Positions 26,617 through 35,263 of a stretch of DNA of 64,000 nt are shown piece by piece. The notes beneath the pieces were generated by a model. It was given only the letters and a program-made list of their open reading frames with translations, did no database searches and had not been told where the DNA came from. Each line of letters starts with the position of its first letter. Positions within the stretch are counted from its first letter, which is position 1. The position numbers and the translations under genes are program-made. Origin of the DNA: Slackia heliotrinireducens DSM 20476 (GTDB lineage Bacteria > Actinomycetota > Coriobacteriia > Coriobacteriales > Eggerthellaceae); assembly GCF_000023885.1 (NCBI RefSeq), contig NC_013165.1, positions 2,232,001 through 2,296,000 on the forward strand, read 5' to 3'.

Positions 26617-27136
26617 GTGTATCACCTTCAATCCGTAACGGATGCGAGTATTCATCAAGCCATTGCTCTACTTGGTCAATGGCAGATTTGATATATGCGT
26701 AATCCGTTTGCGCTTCGTGCTTTGCATCCGCAATAATTTCGTCTGTAAGAACGCGGAAATTGTTCTTCGTATTAAGCACTCGTATCATCTGATTGAAGTT
26801 GTTCCCATGACGCGACAACTCAATGCGTAAACGCTGTAAATCGTTGTGAAGCATCACGGTATTTGGGTCGCATTCTACGGTGCTTGTTGCGTTACGCTCT
26901 TGAGCGCGTAACGCGTTACGTTCTGCATCTTCGGCAAACAGTTTGCCGTTACTATCAGAACTGATTAACCCGCGTACATACTGCGATACGTTCAAACCGT
27001 GTGCAGCAGCAATTTCTTGAAGCTCACTCATTTCATCTTCGTTAATGCGAACTTGCAACATTTTCTTTTTGGCAGGAAACATACGCTGTTGCTTCGTAGG
27101 CTTCGTTAACCCATAAATTCCATCCTTGCTCGACAT
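26603..27136 (-). CDS. mobC: MobC-like mobilization accessory protein (element 1)
   Basis: A 177-aa relaxosome accessory protein. Residues 25-60 (L-Q-V-R-I-N-E-D-E-M-S-E-L-Q-E-I-A-A-A-H-G-L-N-V-S) read as a ribbon-helix-helix DNA-binding unit. The later segment L-R-I-E-L-S-R-H-G-N-N-F-N-Q-M-I-R-V-L-N near 110-130 is the MobC signature. MobC proteins help melt the origin and load the relaxase. The ATG at 27136 follows AGAGGTG. The gene overlaps the relaxase start and lies next to the hairpin-rich region that probably contains oriT. Confidence 0.88.
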   Translation of the reverse strand: MSSKDGIYGLTKPTKQQRMFPAKKKMLQVRINEDEMSELQEIAAAHGLNVSQYVRGLISSDSNGKLFAEDAERNALRAQERNATSTVECDPNTVMLHNDLQRLRIELSRHGNNFNQMIRVLNTKNNFRVLTDEIIADAKHEAQTDYAYIKSAIDQVEQWLDEYSHPLRIEGDTHGNN

Positions 27137-27179
27137 GAAAACACCTCTGAAAATCATCCAATAATCGTCCATATTTCGG

Positions 27180-27488
27180 TCAATTCAACGCTTGCTCTGA
27201 GCCTTGAAATTTAGTTCCCGCATCGGTACCGTTGGTACCGTAAGGGGGGTACTGATATAGGCTCATAGCAAGCAGGGCATCCGTCACGACAAATTTCCCC
27301 TTCGCGGAAATTTGGTGCCTGGAAGCCAGCTCGCCCCGCCGCCTTCGACGGAAGGGGATTTACCCAACCCCCAGCCCCTATCCCTTTGCATGGGACAGGG
27401 GAGCTTTCCTACTACGACTAGCCGTAGCGGGTGGGCAATCGTGCAAGCACGTTTGCGTATTTGCACGACTGCCCTTAGAGATAAAGCA
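27180..27488. other. Hairpin-rich non-coding region, candidate oriT/replication origin (element 1)
   Basis: About 310 bases without a credible gene, directly upstream of mobC. It holds an inverted repeat CGGTACC gtt GGTACCG (27224-27240) followed by a G-run, then AAATTTCC / GGAAATTT near 27294-27316. CCCCTATCCC / GGGACAGGGG lies near 27392-27418, and GGGCA-TCGTGC / GCACGA-TGCCC near 27433-27475. Such hairpin clusters next to mobC and rep are typical of nick sites and single-strand origins. The exact nick position cannot be fixed by eye. Confidence 0.55.
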
Positions 27489-27935
27489 CTACACCACAGC
27501 GCCCATAAACGGAGCGCGTTTGTTTTGTTCTTTGTGTTCCTTGTCAGATGTAGTGCCTTTATCATGCGACGCGTCGTTTGCGTCGTGCGTTACGTTCGGC
27601 TGATTTTGCTCTGGCTTTGGCGTTACGCTCTGCTGGTCATTCTTTGCATCAGAACCAGCATTGTTCTTTTTCTCAGCACGACGTTTCTTCGCTTTCTCTG
27701 CTCTCATAGCACGCGTTTCTTTGTCTGCTTCTGCATCAGCGGCAAGTTGCACGATGACATTCTCGTAATCATTGCTATATGCGTCTTCTGCGTAAAGCTG
27801 CGCATGACTCATAGCATCTTCGTACGCAGACGGATTAACTTTCTTGAGCGACTTCATAAAGCGCTCTGGCGTTGCGTAATCTTGGATTGTCTTTGCTCTA
27901 TCGAGCACGTTCTTAATTTCTGCGAATGTTGCCAT
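27489..27935 (-). CDS. Charged protein between Rep and mob genes, unknown
   Basis: A 148-aa protein. The N-terminal 70 residues look helical (F-A-E-I-K-N-V-L-D-R-A-K-T, then F-M-K-S-L-K-K-V-N-P-S-A-Y-E). The second half is Lys/Ala/Asp/Gln-rich and probably disordered. The ATG at 27935 follows AGGAG with correct spacing; a GTG three codons earlier is too close to that site. It lies 31 bases downstream of rep on the same strand, so it is probably a replication accessory or copy-control protein, but no family is recognised. Confidence 0.7.
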   Translation of the reverse strand: MATFAEIKNVLDRAKTIQDYATPERFMKSLKKVNPSAYEDAMSHAQLYAEDAYSNDYENVIVQLAADAEADKETRAMRAEKAKKRRAEKKNNAGSDAKNDQQSVTPKPEQNQPNVTHDANDASHDKGTTSDKEHKEQNKRAPFMGAVV

Positions 27936-27966
27936 ATTTATCACTCCTATTCTTATGAGTTGTTAC

Positions 27967-29880
27967 CTAATCAATCGTTCCAATAGGAACGTCTTTATCC
28001 TGTGTTTGTGTTTTGTGATTGTTCATGCGTTCACGACGTTCGAGCTTCTTCTTTTCCCAACGCAAATCTTGGTCAGATTGCCACGCTGCAATATCGTTGT
28101 ACGGAACACAATCTGGGTCATCGTCTGCTGAACTATCGACAAAGCAACAAGTGCTGTGTCGAACTTGACCGTTGAACGTATCTTCGAAATCAACGATGCC
28201 TGTTTGACCATCTACTGTGTCGGCATCGACGTATATGCCAGACGCTGGTAGCGGCGTCGAATACGCGCCGTTGTCGGCTCGGTATCGCTCATAACAATGT
28301 GCGAGTTTCACGCCATACGGTCGCGTGTTTGTTCGACCGATGATTTTCTGATTGCCGTAAATTGTCCCTGGCACTTCGTCTCGTCGTGCTCGGACAAATG
28401 AAACAACCCCAACGTCACTGATTTTGTTAATGCGAAGGTCTGGGTCATCCCAGCTATCGGGAATTAAATCTTCAAAAGCATCAATGTCATATCCAGCGTT
28501 TTCGTATTTGTGCGGGTCATCCATGTCTAAGAGTTCGCCGTACTCTATCGGCGGATACTCACCGCTCGAATCGGCTAACGTGAACGAAAGCGCTTTACGT
28601 CGGACGTATGCAACACAATTGATTGACGCTGCTGCTTTGCTGTAATTGCCTGCCATGATGTGCGTCATCACATGCTCAAGCGCATTCGGATTTTTATCAA
28701 TAATATCGAGATACGTTGACGTGTTCATGTACGCGACTGGAACATCAACGTGTTCTTCTGTTTCTGCAACACCCACGGCTTCGAACAGACCAGGCGTGAA
28801 CTGAATACGATGCATGCCTTTTGTTGTCTTGGCATATTCGATGAAGCGTTCTTCTGCTCGCTTGTCGTTCTTTTCGTATGCCAATTCTGCGAGCTGGAAC
28901 GGCGTGTAATGCTTCTCTGCTGCTTTCTTGGTGTTGCCTGCTGAAAACACAACTTCATCGACCGCGCCCATGATTGAACCGCCCACGGATTTAGTTACGT
29001 AAGCCGCAACTTTATTAGCATCGCCAGCGCGTTCGATTGTGATGCGTTGTGGGTCTAAACGTGAGTGCTTTGGTGTTGTGTCGTACCATCCGTAGCGCTC
29101 TAAGCCCTTATCAAAGAACTCAAAGAGAATGTCGTTGAGTTCTTTGATATCGTCATCAGTAAGAGCGTTCTTGAGGTACAAGATTTCGTGATAATGCGCG
29201 TGCCAACCGTTCTTTGTTCCTTCGGTTACATCCTTTGCGCTTACTGCACCGATGTAGCCGAGTTTGCGTAATATGTTTTTCCATCGGCGCTGGCTCTTAA
29301 GATACTTGCGCACCTTGGCAAGAATTTCAAACTCTGAAGCAAGTGAGTCAACGTAAAAATGCGGAATCGTAATCGTGACGAAAAGGATTGTTCCATCCAT
29401 TTCAATTACGGCTTTTGCAACACGTCTTGCTTTTTGTGATTGTTCGTATGCATAATGCGCTGCACAGACAGGGCAAATCCACTTTGAATTGCAGTGCTGT
29501 GTACCGCGAAACTTAGTGCCCTTGCCACAAATAATGCAGTTGTGTTCTTCTGGGTCTACAAGCCGAATGTTTTGAACTCTCACACCACCATCTTTACGAT
29601 AGATTGGCTTTCCACAGTTACAAACTCCCATGTGCGTATGATTTCTCTCTAGTATCTTTTTCACAACTTTTCTCTGGTAGTAAGAGTTCTTTTTTACATC
29701 TCCATAGCTGTCAAAAAGTGCCGTTTTACTAGCACTGGACACAAAGCTTACATATGGACTAGAAACGCTGTTTTCGAACCCGTAATCACGTATGTTTTCG
29801 AGTATGTTTTGAACGTTTTCATCAGGTACGAATGTTGTCGGTTTGAGGTCTGGATTTAACATTGACATTTGGCTATTCAC
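27967..29880 (-). CDS. rep: Rolling-circle (HUH) replication initiator Rep (element 1)
   Basis: A 637-aa HUH endonuclease that nicks the double-strand origin and starts rolling-circle replication of the excised circle. Two zinc-type cysteine clusters (C-N-C-G, C-I-I-C-G, C-P-V-C) lie at residues 87-139. Motif 1 L-F-V-T-I-T-I-P-H is near 166-174, motif 2 G-W-H-A-H-Y-H at 225-231 and the catalytic motif V-A-A-Y-V-T-K with Tyr294. Only one tyrosine sits in the active motif. The GTG at 29880 and an ATG at 29868 are both possible starts. Direct and inverted repeats just upstream may control it. Confidence 0.88.
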   Translation of the reverse strand: MNSQMSMLNPDLKPTTFVPDENVQNILENIRDYGFENSVSSPYVSFVSSASKTALFDSYGDVKKNSYYQRKVVKKILERNHTHMGVCNCGKPIYRKDGGVRVQNIRLVDPEEHNCIICGKGTKFRGTQHCNSKWICPVCAAHYAYEQSQKARRVAKAVIEMDGTILFVTITIPHFYVDSLASEFEILAKVRKYLKSQRRWKNILRKLGYIGAVSAKDVTEGTKNGWHAHYHEILYLKNALTDDDIKELNDILFEFFDKGLERYGWYDTTPKHSRLDPQRITIERAGDANKVAAYVTKSVGGSIMGAVDEVVFSAGNTKKAAEKHYTPFQLAELAYEKNDKRAEERFIEYAKTTKGMHRIQFTPGLFEAVGVAETEEHVDVPVAYMNTSTYLDIIDKNPNALEHVMTHIMAGNYSKAAASINCVAYVRRKALSFTLADSSGEYPPIEYGELLDMDDPHKYENAGYDIDAFEDLIPDSWDDPDLRINKISDVGVVSFVRARRDEVPGTIYGNQKIIGRTNTRPYGVKLAHCYERYRADNGAYSTPLPASGIYVDADTVDGQTGIVDFEDTFNGQVRHSTCCFVDSSADDDPDCVPYNDIAAWQSDQDLRWEKKKLERRERMNNHKTQTQDKDVPIGTID

Positions 29881-29980
29881 TTTCTTCTTGTGTCAACTCG
29901 AATTTGTGGTATTATTCGAGTTGACATTTGGCTATGAAAACGTCCGTAGTGGTAGCGGGCGTTTTCATTTTTTATGCAAT
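29862..29980. promoter_or_regulatory. Repeats and small transcription unit upstream of rep
   Basis: A 15-base direct repeat TTGACATTTGGCTAT occurs at 29862-29876 (inside the rep start) and 29921-29935. Between them is a perfect inverted repeat GTCAACTCGAA (29892-29902) / TTCGAGTTGAC (29915-29925). A plus-strand stem GAAAACG-CCG / CGG-CGTTTTC at 29936-29967 is followed by ATTTTTTAT, a good plus-strand terminator with no plus-strand gene before it. A weak plus-strand promoter (TTGTGT, 16 bp, TATTAT at 29910) precedes it. The layout suggests a short counter-transcript of about 60 bases and a Rep operator or origin. Confidence 0.5.
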
Positions 29981-30268
29981 CTAAACTGTCATGTACTCGC
30001 TAACGAGATTTGCTAACTTCTGCTTTGTTTCAAGCGAAAATTTCGGCATATCAGCCATCAATTTCTTGGCATATTCTTCGTACACAGCTTCCTCTTCCGC
30101 TGTGTATGGGGAAGTCAATTTTTCCAAGTCTGATTGCTTGTAATAGAGTCTCCCCAACTTAATAACAGCGGGGAGTTTTCCTGCTTTTCGATAGCGGTAC
30201 AAAGTGGCGCGTGAGCCATAACCCGCGTCTATTGCTTCTTGTGCTGAGAGTAACTTTTCCTCGGTCAT
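29981..30268 (-). CDS. Helix-turn-helix protein, excisionase-like (element 1)
   Basis: A 95-aa protein with an N-terminal MerR/excisionase-type helix-turn-helix: L-L-S-A-Q-E-A-I-D-A-G-Y-G-S-R-A-T-L-Y-R-Y-R-K-A-G, then L-P-A-V-I-K-L-G-R-L-Y-Y-K-Q-S-D-L-E at residues 6-50. The C-terminal half is helical. Proteins of this type act as recombination directionality factors or local regulators. It is the gene nearest the right junction and lies upstream of rep; element 2 has a counterpart in the same place. It may choose between integration and excision or control rep. Confidence 0.75.
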   Translation of the reverse strand: MTEEKLLSAQEAIDAGYGSRATLYRYRKAGKLPAVIKLGRLYYKQSDLEKLTSPYTAEEEAVYEEYAKKLMADMPKFSLETKQKLANLVSEYMTV

Positions 30269-30614
30269 CGGTAGCCATCCGTTTCACTTGCAAACGGAGC
30301 AGCTACCAAAAACAAATAGGCAGCAACGTATACGCTCTCTTAGCGTATAGTCACCGCCCTTTTCGTCTTGCTTCTAAGGCTTGCGAGTTCTTAGAAACTA
30401 CCCCCTCGGATGTTTGGCTAGGCAACCGAGGTTATGACCTTCTCTTTCACCTCGCAACCGAGATAGCCAGTCTCGATTACTACCCAGGCTGCATCCCGCT
30501 TACAGCCTGTTGCGGCACTCTTTGATTTCCTCGTTATCGGTCGCGGGATAGACCAATAACTTACGTTCCAAATTGGAACAACGGCAAAACGAATGTGACT
30601 CCGTTCGTGTCTTG
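30269..30614 (-). ncRNA. Long structured leader of the helix-turn-helix gene (element 1)
   Basis: About 345 bases with no credible gene, between the promoter at 30621-30649 and the start at 30268. Read from high to low coordinates it contains many perfect stems: GTTCCA/TGGAAC, CAGGCTG/CAGCCTG, CGAG/CTCG, CCTCGG/CCGAGG, TTCTAAG/CTTAGAA and TATACGCT/AGCGTATA. A final nested pair GGTAGC/GCTACC encloses CCGTTT/AAACGG next to the start codon. This much pairing suggests a structured RNA or an attenuator. I cannot match it to a known RNA class. Confidence 0.5.
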
Positions 30615-30620
30615 AAATAA

Positions 30621-30649
30621 ATCATACCATATCGTGTTAATTCTCGCAA
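30621..30649 (-). promoter_or_regulatory. Promoter of helix-turn-helix/rep transcript (element 1)
   Basis: On the minus strand TTGCGA (30649-30644) and TATGAT (30626-30621) are separated by 17 bases. It drives transcription away from the right junction through the structured leader into the helix-turn-helix gene. Confidence 0.6.
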
Positions 30650-30730
30650 ACATCGTAACATCCCCTATAGGGTAACAGTTCGCAAAATTGTATAACTGTT
30701 TCAGCAAAAATCGACGTTTACCCAGCTCAA

Positions 30731-30775
30731 ACCTAATAGCGAAAAACTTATGGTGGATACGCCGACGAGAATGGC
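30731..30775. other. Right attachment junction of element 1
   Basis: Element arm GCGAAAAACTTATGGTGG, then the AC core at 30759-30760, then host flp sequence GCCGACGAG. The arm is inverted relative to the left junction. Joined at the core, the element ends form a dyad GTGG-AT-AC-CC-CCAC, and the host ends restore V-G-V-L-V-V codons in flp. Confidence 0.85.
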
Positions 30776-30889
30776 GTATTCCGTGGTCCCCTGACCCGAT
30801 TTGCTTACCAGAGAGCTGCGTGTCCACGCGCACAACTCTTGCGTTTTTCCGGCAACCTTGGCGCCGAAGTTCTTCATCATGTATTCCAT
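30759..30889 (-). pseudogene. flp: flp pilin gene, 5' fragment (split by element 1)
   Basis: The N-terminal 44 residues of the Flp major pilin, ending in the type IVb prepilin processing motif and the start of the helix: S-G-Q-G-T-T-E-Y-A-I-L-V-G-V. After the core the frame runs into element DNA and stops after 18 foreign codons. The ATG at 30889 follows AAGGAGACATAT. The prepilin motif with Glu at +5 (T-T-E-Y) is intact, so a processed but helix-truncated peptide might be made, but it cannot polymerise. The missing half is at 16487-16582. Confidence 0.92.
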
Positions 30890-30910
30890 ATATGTCTCCT
30901 TTCGCGTTCT

Positions 30911-31528
30911 TTACAACAGTTCAAGCATCACGGGGCCAAGCACGACGATTAGCATGGCAGGCAGGATAAGCATCGCCGTAGGCATGAGCATTCTCACCGG
31001 CACCTTGGCCACCTTTTCTTCCATCCGAGTGCGATAGGCCGCCTGCGCCTCCGCCGACAAAGCACCTAGCACCCGAACGATGGAACTTCCGAACTTCAGG
31101 TTTCGGCTGACGTTCGAGGCGAATCGGCGCAACGGTGCGGAATCGAACCTCTCGGCCATATCCGTCAAGGCCTGTTCGCGGCTCACCAACCCCGACTCCC
31201 ATTCCGTATGGGCCTGGGCGCAGGCCCTGGCAAGCTCGTCGTCGAACCGCGCATGGTAAAGCCCAAACGCGCTGTCGAACGACAAACCCGCCTTCATGCC
31301 CAAAGCGACGGCGTCCATCATTTCCGGAACATGCCGCTCTATGGCCGCCGAAGCCTCCCTTTGCCGCCGCTTACGCCGAACAGCCCCGAACAACCCGTCC
31401 GACGCCGCGGCCCCCGGACCGCGTCCGCGGCGCTTCAAGAATTCCTTCCTGTGGATGAAGGACCACCCCACGATGAATCCGCAGCCAAGAGCACTGGCTA
31501 CGGCAGCCAACAACCACACTTTCATCAC
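30911..31528 (-). CDS. tadC: Tad secretion membrane platform protein TadC
   Basis: A 205-aa type II secretion F-domain protein, the second inner-membrane platform subunit of the Tad pilus machine. The T2SSF domain is seen as V-P-E-M-M-D-A-V-A-L-G-M-K-A-G-L-S-F-D-S-A near residues 67-87, with membrane helices near 5-25 and 178-203 and the typical A-Y-R-T-R-M-E-E-K-V-A-K-V-P-V-R-M-L-M-P near 160-180. It is shorter than most TadC proteins. Its start overlaps the tadB stop by four bases. It lies upstream of flp. Confidence 0.85.
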   Translation of the reverse strand: MMKVWLLAAVASALGCGFIVGWSFIHRKEFLKRRGRGPGAAASDGLFGAVRRKRRQREASAAIERHVPEMMDAVALGMKAGLSFDSAFGLYHARFDDELARACAQAHTEWESGLVSREQALTDMAERFDSAPLRRFASNVSRNLKFGSSIVRVLGALSAEAQAAYRTRMEEKVAKVPVRMLMPTAMLILPAMLIVVLGPVMLELL

Positions 31529-32486
31529 CCCAAATCAACAGCCAGCATCCTCCTGACAATCAGAATGCCACCGGCCAACATCGATGCGGCCATGGCCAGC
31601 AGTGCCAAACCCGTCCCCGTTTCGAAAAACGGGTTGAAGAAGTGGGGGCTAACAAGCGAGAGCACACCCACGAGCACGAGCGGCATGGCACTGACGATCT
31701 GCGCCGAAAGCTTCGCCTGAGCCGTCTGTACACGCAAAGTCCGCCGCAGCTCGAGCGCGTGGTCAACCGAATCCTGCGCAATACGCAGCACAGAGGTGGC
31801 GTCGCCGCCGGACACGTACTGCACGTCCAATGCGACGGCGACGAACGCCAGCTCGGGAAGGCCCGAGCCAAGCCGAAACCGGTCGAGAGCCTCATCAACG
31901 GAATGCCCGAGCTCGATATCGTGCGATACCTGCGCGAACGTCTGGCTGAGCGGAGGTTCGGTTTCGCGGGCGGTTTCCGCGAAGGTCTGCGGCAAAGACA
32001 ACCCCGCCTGGAAACACGACTCCATACACCGCAATGCGTCCGGAACCAGCTCTCGAAGACGGTTCTGTTCCTCATCCGCAGCATGCGACCCCGCCGCAAC
32101 CACGGCGAATACACATCCGCCCGAAAGACACAGGGCAGCCACCAGCGAACCGGAGACGGCTAATCCCAACGCGAACCCGAAAACCGCAAGCGCGCACATG
32201 AGTTCGCAGATGCTTTGGGCGTTTGCAGCGTATCCTTTGCGAATCAAAAGCCGGACAGCGCCCTCCAAATACCGAGACGCCTTTCTGGAACGCCTGACCA
32301 TGCGAGCCGCGAAGCCGAACAACGGCAAGCCGTTGCGCATCAGGTAGCGAACCATCTTTTCGGCATTGTCGCGCCAGGACACCCCTGACGTATACACGCC
32401 GGCATCTTGGGATTTGGCAGACGACCAGGCCTTTGCGCTCCACGCATAGGCAAGCCCTGCGAGCACGGCGCCCGAACAGGCCGCGC

Positions 32487-33104
<618 letters not shown>

Positions 33105-33125
<21 letters not shown>

Positions 33126-33150
33126 TATCCAGTAAATCAAATGGTACCAA
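33105..33150. other. Left attachment junction of element 2
   Basis: Host cpaF sequence (GAGCATGGTC) meets the GT core at 33124-33125, then the element arm TATCCAGTAAATCAAATGG plus TACC. The arm carries CAGT and TCAAATGGTACC, which recur inverted at the right junction. This is a serine-integrase hybrid site. Confidence 0.9.
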
Positions 33151-33192
33151 CCTGTGATAACCTATACTCGGATAACGAAAGGCGGCGACACC

Positions 33193-34812
33193 ATGGCTAA
33201 ACGTAAGTCCGACACCCGCACATGCGCGATCTACCTGCGCATATCCCTCGACAGAAAAATGGACGGCCTCGCTATCGAGCGCCAGTGCGAGGACTGCGAG
33301 CGACGCGCCCGCGAGCGTGGCTGGGACATCCACATCCCCGAGCCGTCCAAGCCGTCCCCCTACTGCCACTACGTCGACCAGTCCAAGAGTGCTACCGACA
33401 AGACGAAGCGTCGCCCCGCCTACGACCGCCTCGTCGCCGACTACAAGGCCGGCCGCTTCGACGCCATCGTGTGCTGGGACCTCGACCGCCTGACCCGCCA
33501 GCCCCGGCAACTCGAGGACTGGATCGACGAGGCGGAGGACCACGGCCTCGTGCTGCTGACCGTCTCCGAGTCGGTCGACCTGTCGACCGAGAACGGGCGC
33601 ATGTTCGCCCGCGTCAAGGCTGCGGTCGCCCGTGCCGAGGTCGAGCGGATGGGCCAGAGGCGGCATCGCGCCCTCGTGCAGCACGCCGCCCTCGGGAAGA
33701 TACCGACAGGCCCGCGGTTATACGGTTACAACTGGGACGGCAGCGTCAACGAGTACGAAGCCGAGATCGTCCGGACCATATACCGCCGGTTCCTGGGTGG
33801 CGTCGCCGTCAAGACGATGTGCCGCACCCTCATGGGCAAGCCCGTCGGTCTGCCCGTCAAGGGGCTGCCCTGCACGCCTCGTCCGTCGTACGCCGTCGCC
33901 GTCGAGCGCAACGAGCGGCTCGCTGCCGAGGGCAAGCCGACGAAGCCCCTGCCGCCCGAGCAGCCGTGGACGAACACCATGGTCACGTCCATGCTCCGCA
34001 ACCCCCGTTACGCCGGCTACAGTTTCAAGATGACCGACGCCGACCGCCGCGACCGCAAGAACAACGCCCACACGTCCAAGGTGCCGTTCATCGTCAAAGG
34101 CGACGACGGCCAACCCGTGATGGGCGAATGGGAGCCGCTCGTGTCCGAGGCTGACTGGTTGGCCGTCCAGGACATCCTCGACGACCCCGCCCGAAAGACC
34201 AACCGCAAGGGGTGCCGGCGCGCCCACCTCGGCTCCGGCCTGTTCCTATGCGGCACGTGCGGCCGCCCCATGGCCGCCCACGGCGGCGACAAGCGGCACT
34301 ACAACACCTACTACTGCAACAGGCAGGATTGCCCGCGGCCCGTGTACCGGCGCAAGGAGCACGTCGACGCGTACGTGCTCGCCTACGTCCGCGCCTTCCT
34401 CGGGCGCCCCGACATGCGCGATCTTCTCGTCGTGCGCGACGACGCCCGCCTGGATGCTGTCAACGACGAGATCAAGCGGCAGCGCATGCTCATCTCCCGC
34501 GCCGAGGACGGCTACCTCGAAGGCGCCCTGTCCGCCGCCAAGGCACGCTCTGCCCGCGAGAAGGCCGAGGCCGAGATCGAGCGGTTGGAGGCCGAGCGGG
34601 CGGCGCTGGTCGCAGACGGCTCCCCCGACGGCATCCTGTCCGCCGCCGACCCCGTCGCCGCGTTCGACGCCGCCACGCTCGACGAGCAGCGCGCCGTCAT
34701 CAATGCGCTATGCACCGTCGTCGTCCACGTGCACGACCGCGCCGACAAGGACATGGTCAACATAGATGTCGACATCATCCCCAAGACGCGACTCGACGGG
34801 ACAGATGCTTGA
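33193..34812 (+). CDS. Large serine integrase of element 2
   Basis: A 539-aa large serine recombinase. The catalytic domain opens A-I-Y-L-R-I-S-L-D-R with Ser18, followed by C-W-D-L-D-R-L-T-R-Q near residue 95 and the recombinase domain. The zinc ribbon (F-L-C-G-T-C-G-R-P and Y-Y-C-N-R-Q-D-C-P) lies near 345-380, and a charged coiled coil near 415-460. The ATG at 33193 follows AAAGGCGG; an upstream in-frame ATG at 33154 is less likely. It points inward from the left junction, 68 bases from the core. It is only distantly similar to the integrase of element 1, in keeping with the different target site. Confidence 0.96.
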   Translation: MAKRKSDTRTCAIYLRISLDRKMDGLAIERQCEDCERRARERGWDIHIPEPSKPSPYCHYVDQSKSATDKTKRRPAYDRLVADYKAGRFDAIVCWDLDRLTRQPRQLEDWIDEAEDHGLVLLTVSESVDLSTENGRMFARVKAAVARAEVERMGQRRHRALVQHAALGKIPTGPRLYGYNWDGSVNEYEAEIVRTIYRRFLGGVAVKTMCRTLMGKPVGLPVKGLPCTPRPSYAVAVERNERLAAEGKPTKPLPPEQPWTNTMVTSMLRNPRYAGYSFKMTDADRRDRKNNAHTSKVPFIVKGDDGQPVMGEWEPLVSEADWLAVQDILDDPARKTNRKGCRRAHLGSGLFLCGTCGRPMAAHGGDKRHYNTYYCNRQDCPRPVYRRKEHVDAYVLAYVRAFLGRPDMRDLLVVRDDARLDAVNDEIKRQRMLISRAEDGYLEGALSAAKARSAREKAEAEIERLEAERAALVADGSPDGILSAADPVAAFDAATLDEQRAVINALCTVVVHVHDRADKDMVNIDVDIIPKTRLDGTDA

Positions 34813-34877
34813 TATGGCAATCCCCTGCCCGGCCGCGCCTGCGGAGGCCGCGGGCGATTCGGTCATGCGGACTACGA

Positions 34878-34916
34878 AGAAACCCCACATCGCGGCACGC
34901 GATGTGGGGTTTCTTT
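34878..34916. terminator. Bidirectional terminator after integrase 2
   Basis: The near-perfect stem AGAAACCCCACATCGCG / CGCGATGTGGGGTTTCT has A-rich and T-rich flanks on both sides. It separates the integrase from the convergent unknown gene at 34979. Confidence 0.85.
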
Positions 34917-34978
34917 GCTGGGCCGCGTCGACCGATTCGCACGGGGTCTATGCTGGCGCGCGAACGGGCGGGGGATTG

Positions 34979-35263
34979 CTATTCCACGACAATCGTGTCG
35001 TCGACGCCCTTGGCCGCCTCCGCAGCCATGCTCGTGCGGACCGCCGCCGTCACCGACGCGTCCGCCAAGTCGTTGTCGAGCAGTTCGAGGTAGTCGACGC
35101 CGCCGTGCCGCGCGACCAGCTGCTTCAGGTCGAACAGGAACGACGTGAGCTCGTCGGAGCGGATGGCGAAGCCGGTGATGATGTCGCCGCTGCCGTCCAT
35201 CGCGTCGACCAGGTTCAGATGTAGGTCGTACTGGGCGTACGTCGTCGCGAGTTCCCCGCTCAT
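34979..35263 (-). CDS. Conserved unknown protein shared by both elements (copy 2)
   Basis: A 94-aa protein homologous to the one at 21753. It shares Y-D-L-H-L-N-L-V-D-A-M, then I-I-T-G-F-A-I-R-S and E-L-T-S-F-L-F-D-L-K-Q-L-V-A, with a helical C-terminus. The ATG at 35263 overlaps the upstream gene's stop as ATGA. The function is unknown. Its retention in two diverged elements, each time between the integrase and the restriction-modification genes, suggests a role in the element cycle, such as control of integration or of the RM system. Confidence 0.78.
   Translation of the reverse strand: MSGELATTYAQYDLHLNLVDAMDGSGDIITGFAIRSDELTSFLFDLKQLVARHGGVDYLELLDNDLADASVTAAVRTSMAAEAAKGVDDTIVVE

Larger units (their letters stand above)
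16581..30760. mobile_element. Element 1: serine-integrase mobilizable element with rolling-circle Rep, in flp
   Basis: About 14.2 kb of AT-richer DNA bounded by serine-integrase-type junctions inside the flp pilin gene. It encodes a large serine integrase, SSB, DUF3846 protein, DnaJ-domain protein, YraN-like protein, a BcgI-like restriction-modification pair, relaxase, MobC, a HUH rolling-circle Rep and a helix-turn-helix protein. No coupling protein or secretion ATPase is present, so it should be mobilizable with help from another system. Boundaries are set by the shared dinucleotide AC (plus strand) at 16581-16582 and 30759-30760, with inverted arms just inside. Its gene set parallels that of element 2. 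Confidence 0.92.

Noticed and set aside
27284-27986. Open frames on both strands across the region upstream of mobC in element 1
   Set aside because: They overlap the real 148-aa gene in wrong frames or run through hairpins without ribosome sites.
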